Shown one piece after another: positions 1 through 11,892 of a stretch of 64,000 nucleotides of DNA (positions within the stretch are counted from its first letter, which is position 1; every line of letters begins with the position of its first letter). A model generated the notes under the pieces. It was not told where the DNA came from, did no database searches, and saw only the letters and a list, made by a program, of their open reading frames with translations. The translations under genes were made by a program, and so were the position numbers. The stretch comes from Craterostigma plantagineum. Lineage: Eukaryota > Streptophyta > Magnoliopsida > Lamiales > Linderniaceae. The DNA is taken from NCBI GenBank assembly GCA_027422505.1, contig JAPQWV010000002.1, forward strand, positions 29,304,501 to 29,368,500, written 5' to 3'.

Positions 1-2198
1 CCCTTTCGCCTCAACTGGCATTGGGCAGTACTCTTCTTCCCCCTTTTTGACAATCACTCGTCCGGTATGAGGGAAGGTAGTCATTGTGCAAGAGAGCCAT
101 CATTACCGTTGTTCTCTTCTTCTGAGGCACAATGTATCCGGTAGCTCTGCAGCTGCGCTCAGTGTTGACGAAACGCTTAAAGGTCGGAAGAAATCTTCTT
201 CGGAGCCGTCCCGTCTTAGCAGTGCTCAGAGCTCCGGTATCCCCGGTACCCAAGCCTTGTCGAGGGTTTCTTCGAGGAGTCGGATGTTGCTTCGAGGTGA
301 TTCTTTGCTTGTTTCTTCCTCATAAAGCGCAACGAATCCGATAGAGCCGGTATCCGGGTATACGCCTGGCATGGCATTCAATCCCGGGTGACCGGTTCCT
401 TTCTCAATCCCGTTTCTTGGTAGATTCTCGACCCTTGGCTTTTCAGCCGCTCGGCTACTACGCCGTTTCTTGGTGGGTCGATGGTCTACAAGGGACTCGT
501 GGGGCGCCATCTTCTCATTTGGGTCCTTGTAGTACCAGGATGGATCGCCCGGTCCACGGCATCTTTTGTTCAGCTCTGTGTGGGAAGCTGAGGACTGGGT
601 ACATCTTCTCCAACTCGTCCAATCCTCAGAGAGCCTCCCAGAGCTCGCCTTTTGTGCCGTAGGACTTGTTTTAGGAAGCCTGCTAGTCCAAAGCAGCGTA
701 TTTGTAGTTTCGTTTGACCGCCACGAGGTCTTTGAATGCCCTATGGGTGGATCTGCATCCAGTTTGTTGTAAATACCGCCTGGAGGTGATTAGATAAGAA
801 AACTGGACTTGAACTTGCTAGAATTTTTCTGGTTGTGAGCCTTATCCTGACTGAGGGTGGTGAATGTTTCGGTGGTTTAGACATTTTGAACTTAATCGAT
901 GATGAGTGGCTGGGAATTTGAATAAGATCATGAGGTCTTAAATAATCGAAGAATTCCTGTCGATTTGTACGGGTGCACAGTATTCTAGGCCATGCTTATC
1001 TTCTCTTCAGTGCGTCGGAACTTTATGTCTTGTCTGGTGATAGAGATTCGTTGATGACATGACTATTCACCTTCTCAAATAACCTGCAAGTTTCACGGCC
1101 AGCCGTACCAGACCCAGCAATATGTGCATTGATGAGGCGCAGTTATCGAAGAGACTCGGTCTTTATCCGCTAAGTAAGAATCATATGTTTATCCATTGGT
1201 CAGTCATGGATAGTTCCGATTTCAGAAGGGCCTCAAGATAAGTCAGATACTTAGACACAGAGTAGGGTTTGCTTTGAGACCCGGTCTGGTGTAGTTGTAC
1301 GAAGTTCAACGGTTTGTCATTCCCATACTCAGTCTCTCCTTCTTGATTGCTCTGCCTTCGATTTTCTTCACCGGTTTGACAGCCTTGGTACTTCCGCTCT
1401 ATTGCCTGTTAAAGTTGCAACTTTCGTCTTTAGTCTTCTAGAAGCTTGCTCGTTGATCCATGTTTGTTGACTCCCTGACTGATTTTGCTTCTTTTAGGAT
1501 CTGAAGCTACATTCAGTCATTTAGTCTGCTGAGAAATATTCCCCATGTAGAGCCTCCTGATGCCATTTGTCTGGAACTGTGGTTATTTCCTAAACCAATT
1601 GCCCTTTATGTACTTGAGTTCCAAGAGCTGGATGAATCTTCCATACATTCCCTGTATTGCACCTTACGTGGATGGTTTCATTTTCAGAAAGGACTTCAAC
1701 CCTGTATGGTTGTATTTTTGAGCGTTTCCCTTTAGTTGTCTCTCCGGTATGAACTGCCGGTTTTGAAGAAAACTTCCGAACTTAGTTGATCTCAAGACTG
1801 ATTCAGTTTCTTCTGGTGAGTTCCCCTTTAGTTTGTATTTCCAACAGTTATTCCGATCAGTCGCCAGGCTGATTGCCTTTCTAGCATTGATCGTCCCTTG
1901 AAAGCTGTTTGATTTTCTGAGAGTATTTCTTCCTTCCACTTGAAGCGTTCCCCCTCAGTTGACTCCTTTAGGTGCAAGCTGCTTGTGATGTACTGCCCAG
2001 GTTTCTTTTAGATAGATTTCGTGCTTTTGAAACCGGTTGGCTCCTATATTGCTTGGTTTTCTCAGTTCGGAGCTTCCTTTCTGGGGTCTTGTCGGATTGC
2101 TATTGCTTTGTTATTTTGATCATCTGTTGTGCTCTTGCCAAACATCCGATTCCCTTTCTTTGCTGTATTTTTACCTAAACTTGCCAACAGATAGATGA
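1..2198. other. Non-coding interior of element A, no recognisable gene
   Basis: About 2.2 kb without a reading frame I can assign. Short open frames on both strands (for example minus 226-510 and minus 1664-1939) lack retroelement motifs such as the YVDD box of reverse transcriptase or the integrase DDE residues. By position it should be the pol or post-pol part of element A. It may be decayed beyond recognition or may have been replaced by non-coding sequence. Confidence 0.5.
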
Positions 2199-2206
2199 CT
2201 CACAGC

Positions 2207-2796
2207 CATGGTTTTAAGACCGGACCGGACCGGCCGGTTTGGCCGGTTCCGACCGGACCGGTCAAAAATCCGGTCCGATCCCGGTCCGGTCTTGGCTTTA
2301 TTTAAAAAAAAAAAAGAAAAAATATATAATATACTAATACCCACAAAACTGAATAATATCACTAAATGTTGGACTGGTCTAGCGGTGACGCACTTGTTTG
2401 TTAACAAATTGGGCTGGGTTCGATTTCCCTTTGCCACACTTATTTCAAGTTTTTAATAAATTATCAACCCAATATTTTCGTTATATTTAATTTTGACCCC
2501 CCAAATTGATAGATTTAATACTTTACATCCATAATACAATTAAATTTTAATCCCCAATACAATTTATATTATTAAGTTTGCCCCTTAATTTTATAAAATT
2601 AGAATTTCGAAAGTGTCCATAAAAACATGTATATTTTCTATTTAATTTGATTGATTTATTCATAAAATATATATTTTTACAATCTAAATATACCGGTTTA
2701 ACTCCTGTTTGTTTCCGGTTCTGTACCGGTTAAACCACTAACCCTTAAACCACTAAAATTTCCGGTCCGGTTCGAAAACCCGGTTTCAGAACCTTG
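2207..2796. mobile_element. hAT-like MITE (590 bp) with 8-bp TSD
   Basis: The ends form an imperfect 17-bp terminal inverted repeat: CATGGTTTTAAGACCGG on the left against CAAGGTTCTGAAACCGG as the reverse complement of the right. It is flanked by a perfect 8-bp duplication CTCACAGC (2199-2206 and 2797-2804), the size typical of hAT transposition. Both ends are built of CCGG/ACCGG subrepeats and the centre is AT-rich with no transposase, so it is non-autonomous. It inserted into element A and is therefore younger than it. An internal tRNA-like segment lies at about 2373-2433. Confidence 0.85.
2373..2433 (+). repeat. tRNA-like (A/B box) segment inside the hAT MITE
   Basis: The sequence TGGTCTAGCGG resembles a pol III A box and GGGTTCGATTT about 40 bp downstream resembles a B box. 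No cloverleaf or CCA-end stem is evident, so it is not a functional tRNA gene. It could be a tRNA-derived SINE fragment captured by the MITE, or a family-specific internal sequence. Confidence 0.45.
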
Positions 2797-2804
2797 CTCA
2801 CAGC

Positions 2805-3191
2805 ACATGCTATGGTCCTCAAAACATAACATTAGTGCAAGGCTTAGAAGGGACAGTTTCTATCCACTTTTTCATTCATTCATACTGGTGATGAAGGTGG
2901 ATCATTATCGAGATTGACTCCAACAATTATAGAAAGATTTGGGGTCTTAGATGATTTATTTCTTATTTCATGAACTCACCGGTAAGCTCTTGCTTGTACC
3001 AGTTCAGATAGTCGCCCTTATTGGTTCCTCATCCGGTTAGTATAGTTAAATCTTAGTTCTAGTAAGACAGTCTAATTATCTTTACATTTTTACCTTGATA
3101 CCTATCTCAAAGGTAAATGCTAACTTGGCACATGATTCGATCTCAGCGAGAGTCCTTTTCTCCTTGGGTATGTGCCGACAGCATATGCTGT
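2805..3191. other. Non-coding interior of element A
   Basis: Between the right target duplication of the hAT MITE and the gag remnant I see no supported gene or motif. It is presumably decayed interior of element A. Confidence 0.5.
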
Positions 3192-4716
3192 CTAGTAATT
3201 AGTAGAACCGGTTGTGTTCCTGCATGCATTCCTGCAAGAACAGATAAAGTCCTTGGTACCCAAGTCTCTTTGGGTCCGGTTAGGGATTAGTACCTTAGGT
3301 ATCCATACTTGGATTATCCTAATGTGTCTACCGGTTATAGGGTCAACAAGATATCTATATTTATTATTCTTGTTTTGAGACCGGTTTTTGGGTCTTCTGT
3401 AGCCTTGTGTTCCTGATTTTGTATCGTGGACATTCCCCCTTGGTTGTTGAGGTCTTCTTCTTCGTGAATCATGGTTCACTCCGGTACTCCCCCTTGATTG
3501 TTGGGGTATTCCATTCTGTGAAGTGTTTCTCACGTTATTCCCCCTTACTACCTGAGGTGCTGTCCTTGCGTAGGACATCGAGGGATTGTAGCTATGTTTC
3601 GCTCCAGTTTCCTTAAGCCTGTTCATAGGAACAACAGAGACAGGATTATAGTTTGTGGGACGAACAAAGTTGATCACCTTTGAGGTAGTTGGTTGTGTGG
3701 ATGTCGTTGCCTCATCGATTCTTTCGCTGTATCCAAGTCCGGTTCGGTCACCAGCATCCCTTAAGGATTCTTGAAGACATTGAAATGTCTCTGTTGACTT
3801 AGTCGATGACTGGACCAAGGCGGTTAACTTTTTGTTTTCTGAGGCATTCTTTTCAGCTGCCTCTTTGAGTTTGAGGTTTTCTTCCTCTAGATGAAAGATC
3901 CTTTAAAAAAGATATCCGGTATCTTCTTGCGCTGGTGCCTTTCCTTTTTCTGCCATTTTTAACTTCTCGTTTAGTTTCCAGTACTCATCAGCCATGTTCT
4001 GAAGAGCATCTAGAACTTCTTCATAGGTGAACTTATTTTCTGGATCTGATTGATCCCATCAGACAGATAAGTTCTAGTTCATTTCCGTGATTGCTCGGTT
4101 CATCCTCAAAGCTTGATTCATCGGAGTCGGTATCATCCCATCTGTGGGTGTCCTTATTAGTCGTGGAGATTTGTGCCTCCCTCCTCCTTAGGTGTTGGTT
4201 TGCCTCCTCTTTGGAGTCATTATTGGTTTTGAGTCCGGTCCTATCACATTTAAACCGAATGTTAGCATTATAGCTTAGTTCACTTTGCTTAACCTGTGTC
4301 ATACTGAATGATTTTCCATCTTCCAGTGCTTCTGCTGGATTTTCCTTGAGCTCGCAGATTTCTTGGCTTTCGCCAAGTTGACCTAATTTGATCCATATTT
4401 CCTTAGCAGTCTTGCTCGTCATAACTTGTCTGAATATTTCTATGTCCAGAGCTTTGAATATAATATTTTTGGCAATATTATCAAGATTTGTCTTTCGTCT
4501 TTCTTCTGCTAACAGCTCGTATCTTTCATTCGGAACTTCCCTTGATTCGTTAGGATAAACAACATGTCTTACGTTGACTTTGTTGAACACGAACGGTCCA
4601 TTTTCCAGTACATCGATCATTTCATCATCTTGCGCATAAAGGTAGGTCATCAACCTTATTTTCCACTCAAGAAAATTTTCCCTACTAAACATAAGAAGCT
4701 GATCTGATAAAGTCAT
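3192..4716 (-). pseudogene. Broken copia gag (UBN2-type)
   Basis: Translation probably began at the ATG ending at 4716, some 30 bp after the primer-binding site. The frame 4716-4033 has the usual copia gag start, with a WK-R pair about 20 residues in (FLEWKIR) and a downstream (K/E)xxxEIWxKL-like segment (AKEIWIKLGQL). It stops near 4033. A second frame, 3818-3192, has the basic glutamine/arginine-rich tail and the IIQVWIPK motif typical of the gag-protease linker of plant copia elements. At least one frameshift or stop separates the halves and no zinc knuckle is seen intact, so this cannot make a complete Gag. Confidence 0.7.
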
Positions 4717-4747
4717 GGTTAGTATAGGAGAAATATCAAGCAAACCC

Positions 4748-4759
4748 GCTCTGATACCA
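4748..4759 (-). other. Primer-binding site of element A
   Basis: On the minus strand it reads TGGTATCAGAGC, complementary to the 3' end of initiator tRNA-Met. It lies two bases from the end of the LTR, as in most plant copia elements. This fixes the orientation of the element and the inner LTR boundary. Confidence 0.85.
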
Positions 4760-4761
4760 CT

Positions 4762-5950
4762 TGTTAGGATCGGTTTACGCGTTTAGAGGGGGGGTGAATA
4801 AACGCTTGAGGCCTTTTTGGTAGTTAACCGGTTAGGGCTAATACCAGTGCTTGATTTTTCTCTGTGTGTTATTTGCGGAAGCTTGAAGATCGGTTATGAA
4901 TTAAAGCTGGTTAACAGTGTGAAGTGTTAGTGAGTGTGTGAACAAGGATACCAGTTTGTTTCTGGAAGTTCGGAGTTAAATCTCCTACGTCTCCCCTTCT
5001 TCCTCGCGAGGAAGGTTCACTAGACTTCAGTTATACACTCACAGTACAACCTACCCGGCTGGCCTCAGCCTTATCTAGTGAATCCCTAGGCAGTCGTAAG
5101 ATACAATCCACCTACTTCAACAGCTTTTTACAGTCCGTCGGAAAAACAATAACTCACTTAACCTAACCGGTTATCGTATGAGGACAACACTTTCTAATTA
5201 CTTGCTTTGTTTTTGAATCTTGTCTATTTGATTTCTCGTGGTTGTGTTATTATCTTCTTCAGTGTTTCTTCTATGATATATATACTTGTTCGTTGATGAA
5301 GAAGACCGTTGTGAAATGGCTCCAAGTGCTGGACTGTGCATTAAATGCATTTTACCCAAAATGGGTACTGTCCGGTCTTGGCTGCAGTTCATACTGTCCC
5401 ATTTGCTTTTTCCATTTTAAGCTTGGCTTGACTTCGACATGGCTCCTCATGGCAGCCTTGCATTAAAAGTTTCATCAGAGATTTTCATTATCCCGCCTTG
5501 AGTAAACTTGAATCTTTGCACACGTGGCACGTTTGGTAGAAGAACTCCGGTCTTGGCACTTATCGGTCCAATATCTGAGTTCTGGTCTTTGCTCATGGCA
5601 GGTCCGGTATATATATTTCGGTTTTAGGCACGTTTGTAATCTTGTACCTAATATCCAGTCTTATGTCCTTCTAATTAATATCCGGTCTTTTGCACACATG
5701 CGATCTGCTGACTGGCATCCGGCCTTTTAGTCTTCTTCTAACCGGTATACTTAATCACGTTTGGACAATTTCCTTCTGACTGATATCCGGTCTTTTAGTC
5801 TTCTTCTAACCGGTATACTTAATCAAGTTTGGACAATCTCCTTCTGACTGATATCCGGTCTTTTAGTCTTCTTCTAACCGGTATACTTAATCAAGTTTGG
5901 ACAATCACCAAAACTGTTTAATCTGAATTATTGATTCACGATTTCCAACA
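4762..5950 (-). repeat. 5' LTR of element A (1189 bp)
   Basis: The segment starts TGTTAGGATC and ends TTTCCAACA on the plus strand, giving TG...CA ends with a short inverted terminal repeat. It sits directly against the primer-binding site. It carries the purine-rich GAGGGGGGGTGAATAA block near one end, similar in placement to a block in the LTR of element B, and a three-copy 68-bp tandem repeat near the other end. No paired LTR is visible, so insertion age cannot be estimated. Confidence 0.75.
5708..5911. repeat. 68-bp tandem repeat, three copies, within the LTR
   Basis: Units begin with CTGACTG(G/A)(C/T)ATCCGG at 5708, 5776 and 5844, a constant 68-bp period. Copies differ at only a few sites and units two and three are nearly identical. 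On the element's coding strand this lies near the start of the LTR (U3), where repeated units often act as transcriptional enhancers; that role is inferred. Confidence 0.9.
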
Positions 5951-7680
5951 ATGTTCTTTTTCAAGATAGTAATATATAAATTATATTTTCGAAATAGAAA
6001 AGGTTGTGATTTTCATAAATCCCCGACAGAGCATATTCTAAGTACAAAGAATGTCAAATCTTCAAACCACATGCATATTATTACCTCACATGATATGTAA
6101 TATTATATCACTTGAAATATGTAGAATGCAAGAATCTTCTTCAAATTCACGATAAAATAAAAGGAAGACATTATATGTACTGTACGTACTTGTACACATA
6201 ACGCCGTCCTCTACATTAATGATTATTGATCATATGATTGTTCTATAGATGAACAGAATAAACATATATGAACATCCCACTAGCATATATTTTATTAGTC
6301 TATTGATCGTCAAGGCAAAAAGTCTTCATTGTATAGCTTATCATAGCCATGTTTTAGGGTTTTATCATATTTAGCTTGTAATTATATGCTATGTTTCATG
6401 AAGATCAAAGAAATCTCACATGCTATTCTTATAAATTAGTGCCCACAAACAAGGAAGCCATGAAACATGGTAACATGCATCCAGAACATGTATGGGCTTG
6501 AAATTAAATATGAAATAAAAATTGGAATACACACAAACACACATTCACACTGATTCAATCATTTGGGGGTAGATACATTAACCTACTATTGTGATAACTG
6601 TGTTGAACTTGTAAGTTGTAAATACCTTTTTGGCTTCGGTTAAGATGCATTTAACCACGTCGATTATCCTATAATAAGAAAAAAAATTATTCTTACACCA
6701 TCAATATTCAATGCAATAGCATCATACATTGATTGTTTGTTTACGTGATGGCTTATACTTTCCCTTAAAGACGGCTCAATAAAGGGTAATATGATGATCT
6801 TCCGATAAGCTAATGCTTCTTTTTTGTCCATTTTGATAAAAAAGTATGTCAACTTTCAATGAACGTTGAGGCGTTGCGTGTTTGTGTGTGTTTTGAACAT
6901 CTTTAATCTTTTTCTTAATCTTTGAAAAATTTAGGTACACAACTCTAGAGTTCCAAGAGTATTTTCAATTGCCTTGATAATTTAGTAAGTTATAAATAAA
7001 GCATTTAATTTAATATAAGGTGTTTCAAATGGAGTGAAGTTTTCCTAGATATGATATATGAAAAAAGCAACATATTTAGCGAAACATGGATTGTTGAGTA
7101 TGCACGAATATATGTATATATATGAAGTCCTATAAAGATTAAAAAAAAACTAAACGTTATTGGCTCCTCGTAATGCGAGAAGTTTCCTCATCCAATGTTG
7201 GTATTAATCTTGGATTCGGTACTGCGTTTTGCCTAATTAGTCAAATTAGGACATTAATCTCACATGCATGATTTCACTATTCGTAGGTCAACAAGATAAT
7301 GTACCTCTCATTATTTTAAATTTTACGAAATATTGTGTATTAGTGCTAAATATATAATACGAAGTTTTTGTTGATTAATCACCACAGCCACATGCAAGTT
7401 GACATCTAATAACCGAGCAAGGACAACATTAACAAACTACCAATTCCATGATGTCATCTTAATATTCATTGCATCAATCATTATTACTTTATCCAAAAAC
7501 TGATTCATGTAAAAATTTTAAATGTATGCCCGTAATCGAAAAAACAAACGAACAAGCATTCGCGTATGGGCTGGGCTGCCGCCAAATCTTAATCACTTCG
7601 TTATTATAAGATGTGTAAAAATAATAGGAAGCCTAGTGCTTAAGTTGGCTTGCTTGCTCATCAGATTCTCAACAAAGATG
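5951..7680. other. AT-rich intergenic stretch
   Basis: About 1.7 kb of AT-rich sequence with no coding exon, RNA gene or repeat boundary that I can support. Short open frames (for example minus 6664-6852) look accidental. Confidence 0.6.
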
Positions 7681-7685
7681 ATAAC

Positions 7686-9389
7686 TGAAGTGTAAAATAA
7701 GCCTAAGAGGAGGGGGTGAATTAGGCTATATAAAAAATGACTTGTTCTTCTTTGAAAAATACTTTTCTTTAAGAAGATATTTTCAAAGTAGGTTATTTCC
7801 CAGAAATCTTTACGAGTATCAAAGTAATCTCCCTAACCCTGTTTCAAAATATCACGTTAGCTTAAAAAATGGTTTCTACGATATCACCTAGATATTAGCG
7901 CGCGTTCCGGGTAAGTCTCACAGGAAAGTAAATAGCAGAAGTAAAGTGAGACGAGATTTTTATACAGGTTATATCCCCAACTGGGGTTTAATCCTGCCCT
8001 TGGGGTGTGAGCTCCCCAAGAGTTCCAATCAATCACTAGGTATTACCGTTTACACTATGATTGGCCCGTATACAACCGAAGCACTATGGACACTAGACCT
8101 CGTTCTAGGCTGACGCACGCCAAGTTTCGATCCACGTCGTTTACCCAGGAAACCTATTCCCGACTGGACGCAGCTTGCTACCGAAGGGCCACCGAATCAC
8201 AAAATTCGTCCCTCCACGTGCGTAAGACTCCACTCATGCTCCTTTGTGCGCTCAACGTGCCCGCAGACACAACACGTCCGAAGACAAGGTTTTTAGGGTT
8301 TGGAGTTTCTAAGGATCGCTCAAAAAGTACAGATTCGCAAATGAAAGCTCAACCACAAACTACGAATGAATCGCAAAGTAAAGCTCAAATCGTCTAAGGA
8401 ATTCGATAGCTTGTGTGTTCGTTGTGTACTCTTCAATCGTGAAGTGTTTCCTTCTATATAGACCCAATAATCGCTTCTACACTTCACAAGGAAAGTTAAG
8501 CACAGAATATGCAAGATAAAGCTCAATAATCACTTGCATTAACTCAAACAATCATGCCAAGAATAAACTAGTTAAGCTCAACGGTCATGCATGATCACTT
8601 GCCATAAATACCACAGATTAACATTCATTCCACGGTAATATCATTCGTTGTCAGCATATTCCATATATATTCCACTCAGCATGTTATCAACGGTAAGCTC
8701 AATCAATTCATTTCTTTCCCAAAACATGATAACTCATTCGCACATTGAAAGATTTGATCTACTGAGTATAATGCCAAACATACTTTCCATGTATTGTGAT
8801 CTCACCCAATTTCAGCGCATTCCATAAATAGGCTCAATCAGCATCTTACCACATATAAGCCCAAACAATTAATCACTTTCCATAATATGAATCCTAAGTC
8901 GCACAAGGAAAGCATGATTATGATTCACTGATTTAAGAGTCACTTAATATCGCACTCAACGGATATCTCATTAATATTCTTTCCTAAAATAGATCAATCA
9001 TATGTAAGCAATTTATCAGAATATCTTTTCCATATATAGCATAGTCATTCATATCCGGATTATCACAGTGATATTCTTTCCATAAATAACTCAATCACGT
9101 GTACAACTCACATATCATTTAACAGAATATATTTTTCATATATAGCATGTAACGAGATTCCATTCATACGAAAATGTCCATAATAAGGTGATCACATAAA
9201 ATCCATAATCCAGTTTAGCATAAGATCACACAAATTCAATTTTCTAAACACTTTAATCATGTTTAAGCGCTTAATCGAACATTTTCACATACGTAATCAT
9301 ATCGAGTTTTCTAATTTGTACCCCCCAATTTACATAATTACTTGGAATAATCAAAACTCTCATAATCATTTGGACCAAAAAGGTCTACA
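7686..9389 (-). repeat. 3' LTR of element B (1704 bp)
   Basis: The plus-strand ends are TGAAGTGTAA and GGTCTACA. The outer end abuts the target duplication ATAAC and the inner end abuts the polypurine tract. The last ~150 bp reappear at 15849-15999 as the 5' LTR remnant. Small open frames inside (for example 8086-8397) have no recognisable product. Confidence 0.85.
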
Positions 9390-9403
9390 GTCTCCCCCTT
9401 TTT
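9390..9403 (-). other. Polypurine tract of element B
   Basis: The minus strand reads AAAAAGGGGGAGAC immediately before the TGTAGACC start of the LTR. This is the classical plus-strand priming site and confirms the minus orientation. Confidence 0.85.
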
Positions 9404-9616
9404 GATGATGACAAGTAATTAATGCATATCTTAAGCATATGAGTACACTCGATATGAAGCCATTTAAGCACGTAGCACGTTTAAGTATCAAAGCATGTGA
9501 TATATGATCAGGGCAAATAAATTTATCAAATTTCATAGTATGCTCCCCCTGTCTAATTGCTAATATTCTCATGTAAAGCCCAACAGCAAAAACATATAGC
9601 AATTACCAGGTCATAT

Positions 9617-9696
9617 CACATGGAATGTCACAAGGTATCATGGAATGTCTCAGGTTACCACGGAATGTCGCAAATTATCATGGAATGTCTCAAACT
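9617..9696. repeat. 20-bp tandem repeat, about four copies
   Basis: Units resemble ATCATGGAATGTCTCAAATT. Three units of exactly 20 bp (9637, 9657, 9677) follow a slightly longer first unit. They lie between the extra ORF and the polypurine tract of element B. There are no spacers, so this is a simple tandem array. Confidence 0.8.
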
Positions 9697-10017
9697 TTCA
9701 CATCACATCAGTTTGCACCCCTGCCTATGTGCGATTCCTTAATCCTTAACAAATCATCAAAGTCAAGCAAAAAGAATTAAGACACAGGCATATAAAAGCA
9801 AGCTGATTATATTATATCATTCCAAAATAACAAAATAAGACATTAATTGCCTAGACCTCTCCCCCTTCATCATTAAAAAGGAGGGACCAACACCACCAAC
9901 GTACCTAAACCTGCAACCAACCTCGACCCGCAAACCCAAAAGACCAGCAGAAGAAAAGAACTTAACAGACTGGAGCTAATCCTATTTGAGCTAGGGAATT
10001 GCTTAAGGAACAAGGTT

Positions 10018-11413
10018 CTAAGGGCTGGAATCGCTATCAGATGTGGCAGATGAGGATTCAGCGATATTAAGAGCCGCGATGATCTCATTCAGATACTTGT
10101 TAACCCTTTTTAAGTTCCATGAGATCTTTTTGAACTTTTGGCGGTTCTCATCCTTAAGCCCCTTGAAACTTCTTTTCAGATCAGCTATCGTTCCCTGCTC
10201 GTCGTCGCTGTCATCATCATTCTTCTTCTTGGTCGGACTCTTTGAAGGGGTCTTCAGATCCCTTGTCTTGAACCATCCTTTCCGCTCATCAAAGCGTATA
10301 CCAACACGCTTGAGTGTGACTATATCTACTGCATGCTTTGCGCTATCTTCCCAAGCCTTGGGCAGAGTGATTCCCTCGAATTCAAACATGTGCGTAAGCA
10401 GCATTCCATATGGAAGTTCCTTATCAGAGCTCTTAATGGCATGGACCATGTACGTAAGAACAAAGTAACCTAGATTGAGCGGCCTATATTGGGATACCAA
10501 ATAGAGAGTCAGCATGCTCATGTTGTCCATGGTGGTGGAATGGCCTCCACTGCCGACGCAGGCGCTCCAGAGGGTAAAGTGCAGCACTTTATAAAGGAAG
10601 AACAGATCAACAGGAAGTTTATTCAGCGCTTCTCCTCCAGAGAACTTAGGCTTATGAGGGGAATTCCATAGGACTTTCACACAGTCACGCAGAGGCACCT
10701 CAGACATACACCAGTGGACGAAGTCGAAGTAACAAAGCCCTTCGTTTTCTACCCCCAGCATCTCATTCACCTTCGCAGCGTTCCATTCAAGTTTCTTACC
10801 GAGCACATAAGACTGCACAGAGATTTCAGTTCCGTCTTCAACGAAAGTGAGATTGGCGTAGAACAGCTTCACCGCCTCCACGTACATCGATCTGTCTATC
10901 ATCAGAAAAATTCTCCCAGCCATACTCATTCAGCCATGTTGCTACTTGGCTCTCAGCCAGTTCGTCAAAGTTGACGCTTCTTCCTCGTGCAACTCGCCGC
11001 TTCTGTAGTTTCCCGTGAAGTTCCTTGGCACTCTCAGTCAGAAATTTGATCTCGTCGGTGATTTCCTCTCGATTTTCAGGATTGAACATGGCCTTCTCAT
11101 AATGGTCCAAGGAGGGGGTTTTGTCTCGAGGAGGAGTCTCGATCTGAGCAGAAACAGATTTTTCTGGAGAGGCAGGTTTTTCAAGTGGAGCAAATTTCTC
11201 CGAAGATGCAGGCTGATTATCAGAAGAGGCAGGAGAGGGAATAGGAATTTTATCGGTCTTAGCCCTTTCCTTCTTAGGTTTCGTAGGCGATTTCGTGGAT
11301 TTAGGACTGCTCTTTGACTTGGAACGGGTGGCTTTTGGAGAGAGTGGGGTTTCGATTAGGGCAGCCTCTCGCTTTTTGTCGGACTTAGATCCGACGCCTT
11401 TTGTTTTCACCAT
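10018..11413 (-). pseudogene. Extra ORF downstream of pol (plant transposon-protein-like), frameshifted
   Basis: An ATG ending at 11413 opens a frame of about 170 codons with a lysine/serine/proline-rich N-terminus (MVKTKGVGSK...). Near 10905 the similarity passes to a second frame that continues to 10018. A single-base indel in a T-run explains the switch. The second part carries motifs such as AVKLFYANL and GKKLEWNAAKVNEML, which I associate with the 'putative plant transposon protein' domain family, and ends in an acidic tail preceded by a lysine-rich, likely coiled-coil segment. It lies 480 bp after the pol stop, on the same strand and before the polypurine tract, the position of the env-like third ORF in Sireviruses. 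No signal peptide or membrane anchor is evident, so an envelope role is not supported. Confidence 0.7.
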
Positions 11414-11892
11414 GGTTGAGATCGAAGATTTGAAGGATGAAGGTTTGAAGTGAAGAGCTTAGGGTTTGAATGGAATGAAGAATCAAGGAAGGAACGGTTT
11501 ATAAAGGCATAGTCTATTTTGGATAAGGATGGAAAGAAGTTAAAGAGGGATGGATCTCGAAAAGACATGTGTCAGATAAGGAAGGGATTTCAAAATTTTA
11601 ATTTAAAAGAATACTTAGTGGGGAAGGAAACTGCCCGTTAACTGAAGATAAAAGGATATCTCGCGGGAATTAAGGAAGGAAATAAGTAACGATCAGAGCT
11701 CAAGGAAAATATTGACTGAAAATAGATTTTGACATAAATGTCGAAGAAAGTCTAAAAATAATCTCTTCATGGAGGGAAAGGATTTGAAAAGATAATGAAG
11801 ATATTATTAAAAGGATCAAGGAATAAAATCGCCGAGATCCTAAAGGATAAGATCAAGGAAATACTAAAGGCTAACATATCTAGTCACCTTTC

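Larger units (their letters stand above)
1..5950 (-). mobile_element. Partial Ty1/copia LTR retrotransposon (element A)
   Basis: Read on the minus strand, a 1.19 kb LTR (4762-5950) is followed at once by a tRNA-Met-type primer-binding site and a gag reading frame, which is the order of a plant copia element. Protease, integrase and reverse transcriptase are not recognisable between gag and the window edge, so the copy is either badly decayed or a large non-autonomous derivative. The second LTR is not in the window, so the left boundary and target duplication cannot be defined. The stretch is notably rich in CCGGT motifs compared with the genes to the right. Confidence 0.75.

Noticed and set aside
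2373..2433. Possible tRNA gene
   Set aside because: A/B-box-like strings are present but no cloverleaf, anticodon arm or discriminator end can be drawn.
9617..9696. Regular short repeats resembling a CRISPR array
   Set aside because: Units are directly adjacent without unique spacers and the context is a plant retrotransposon.
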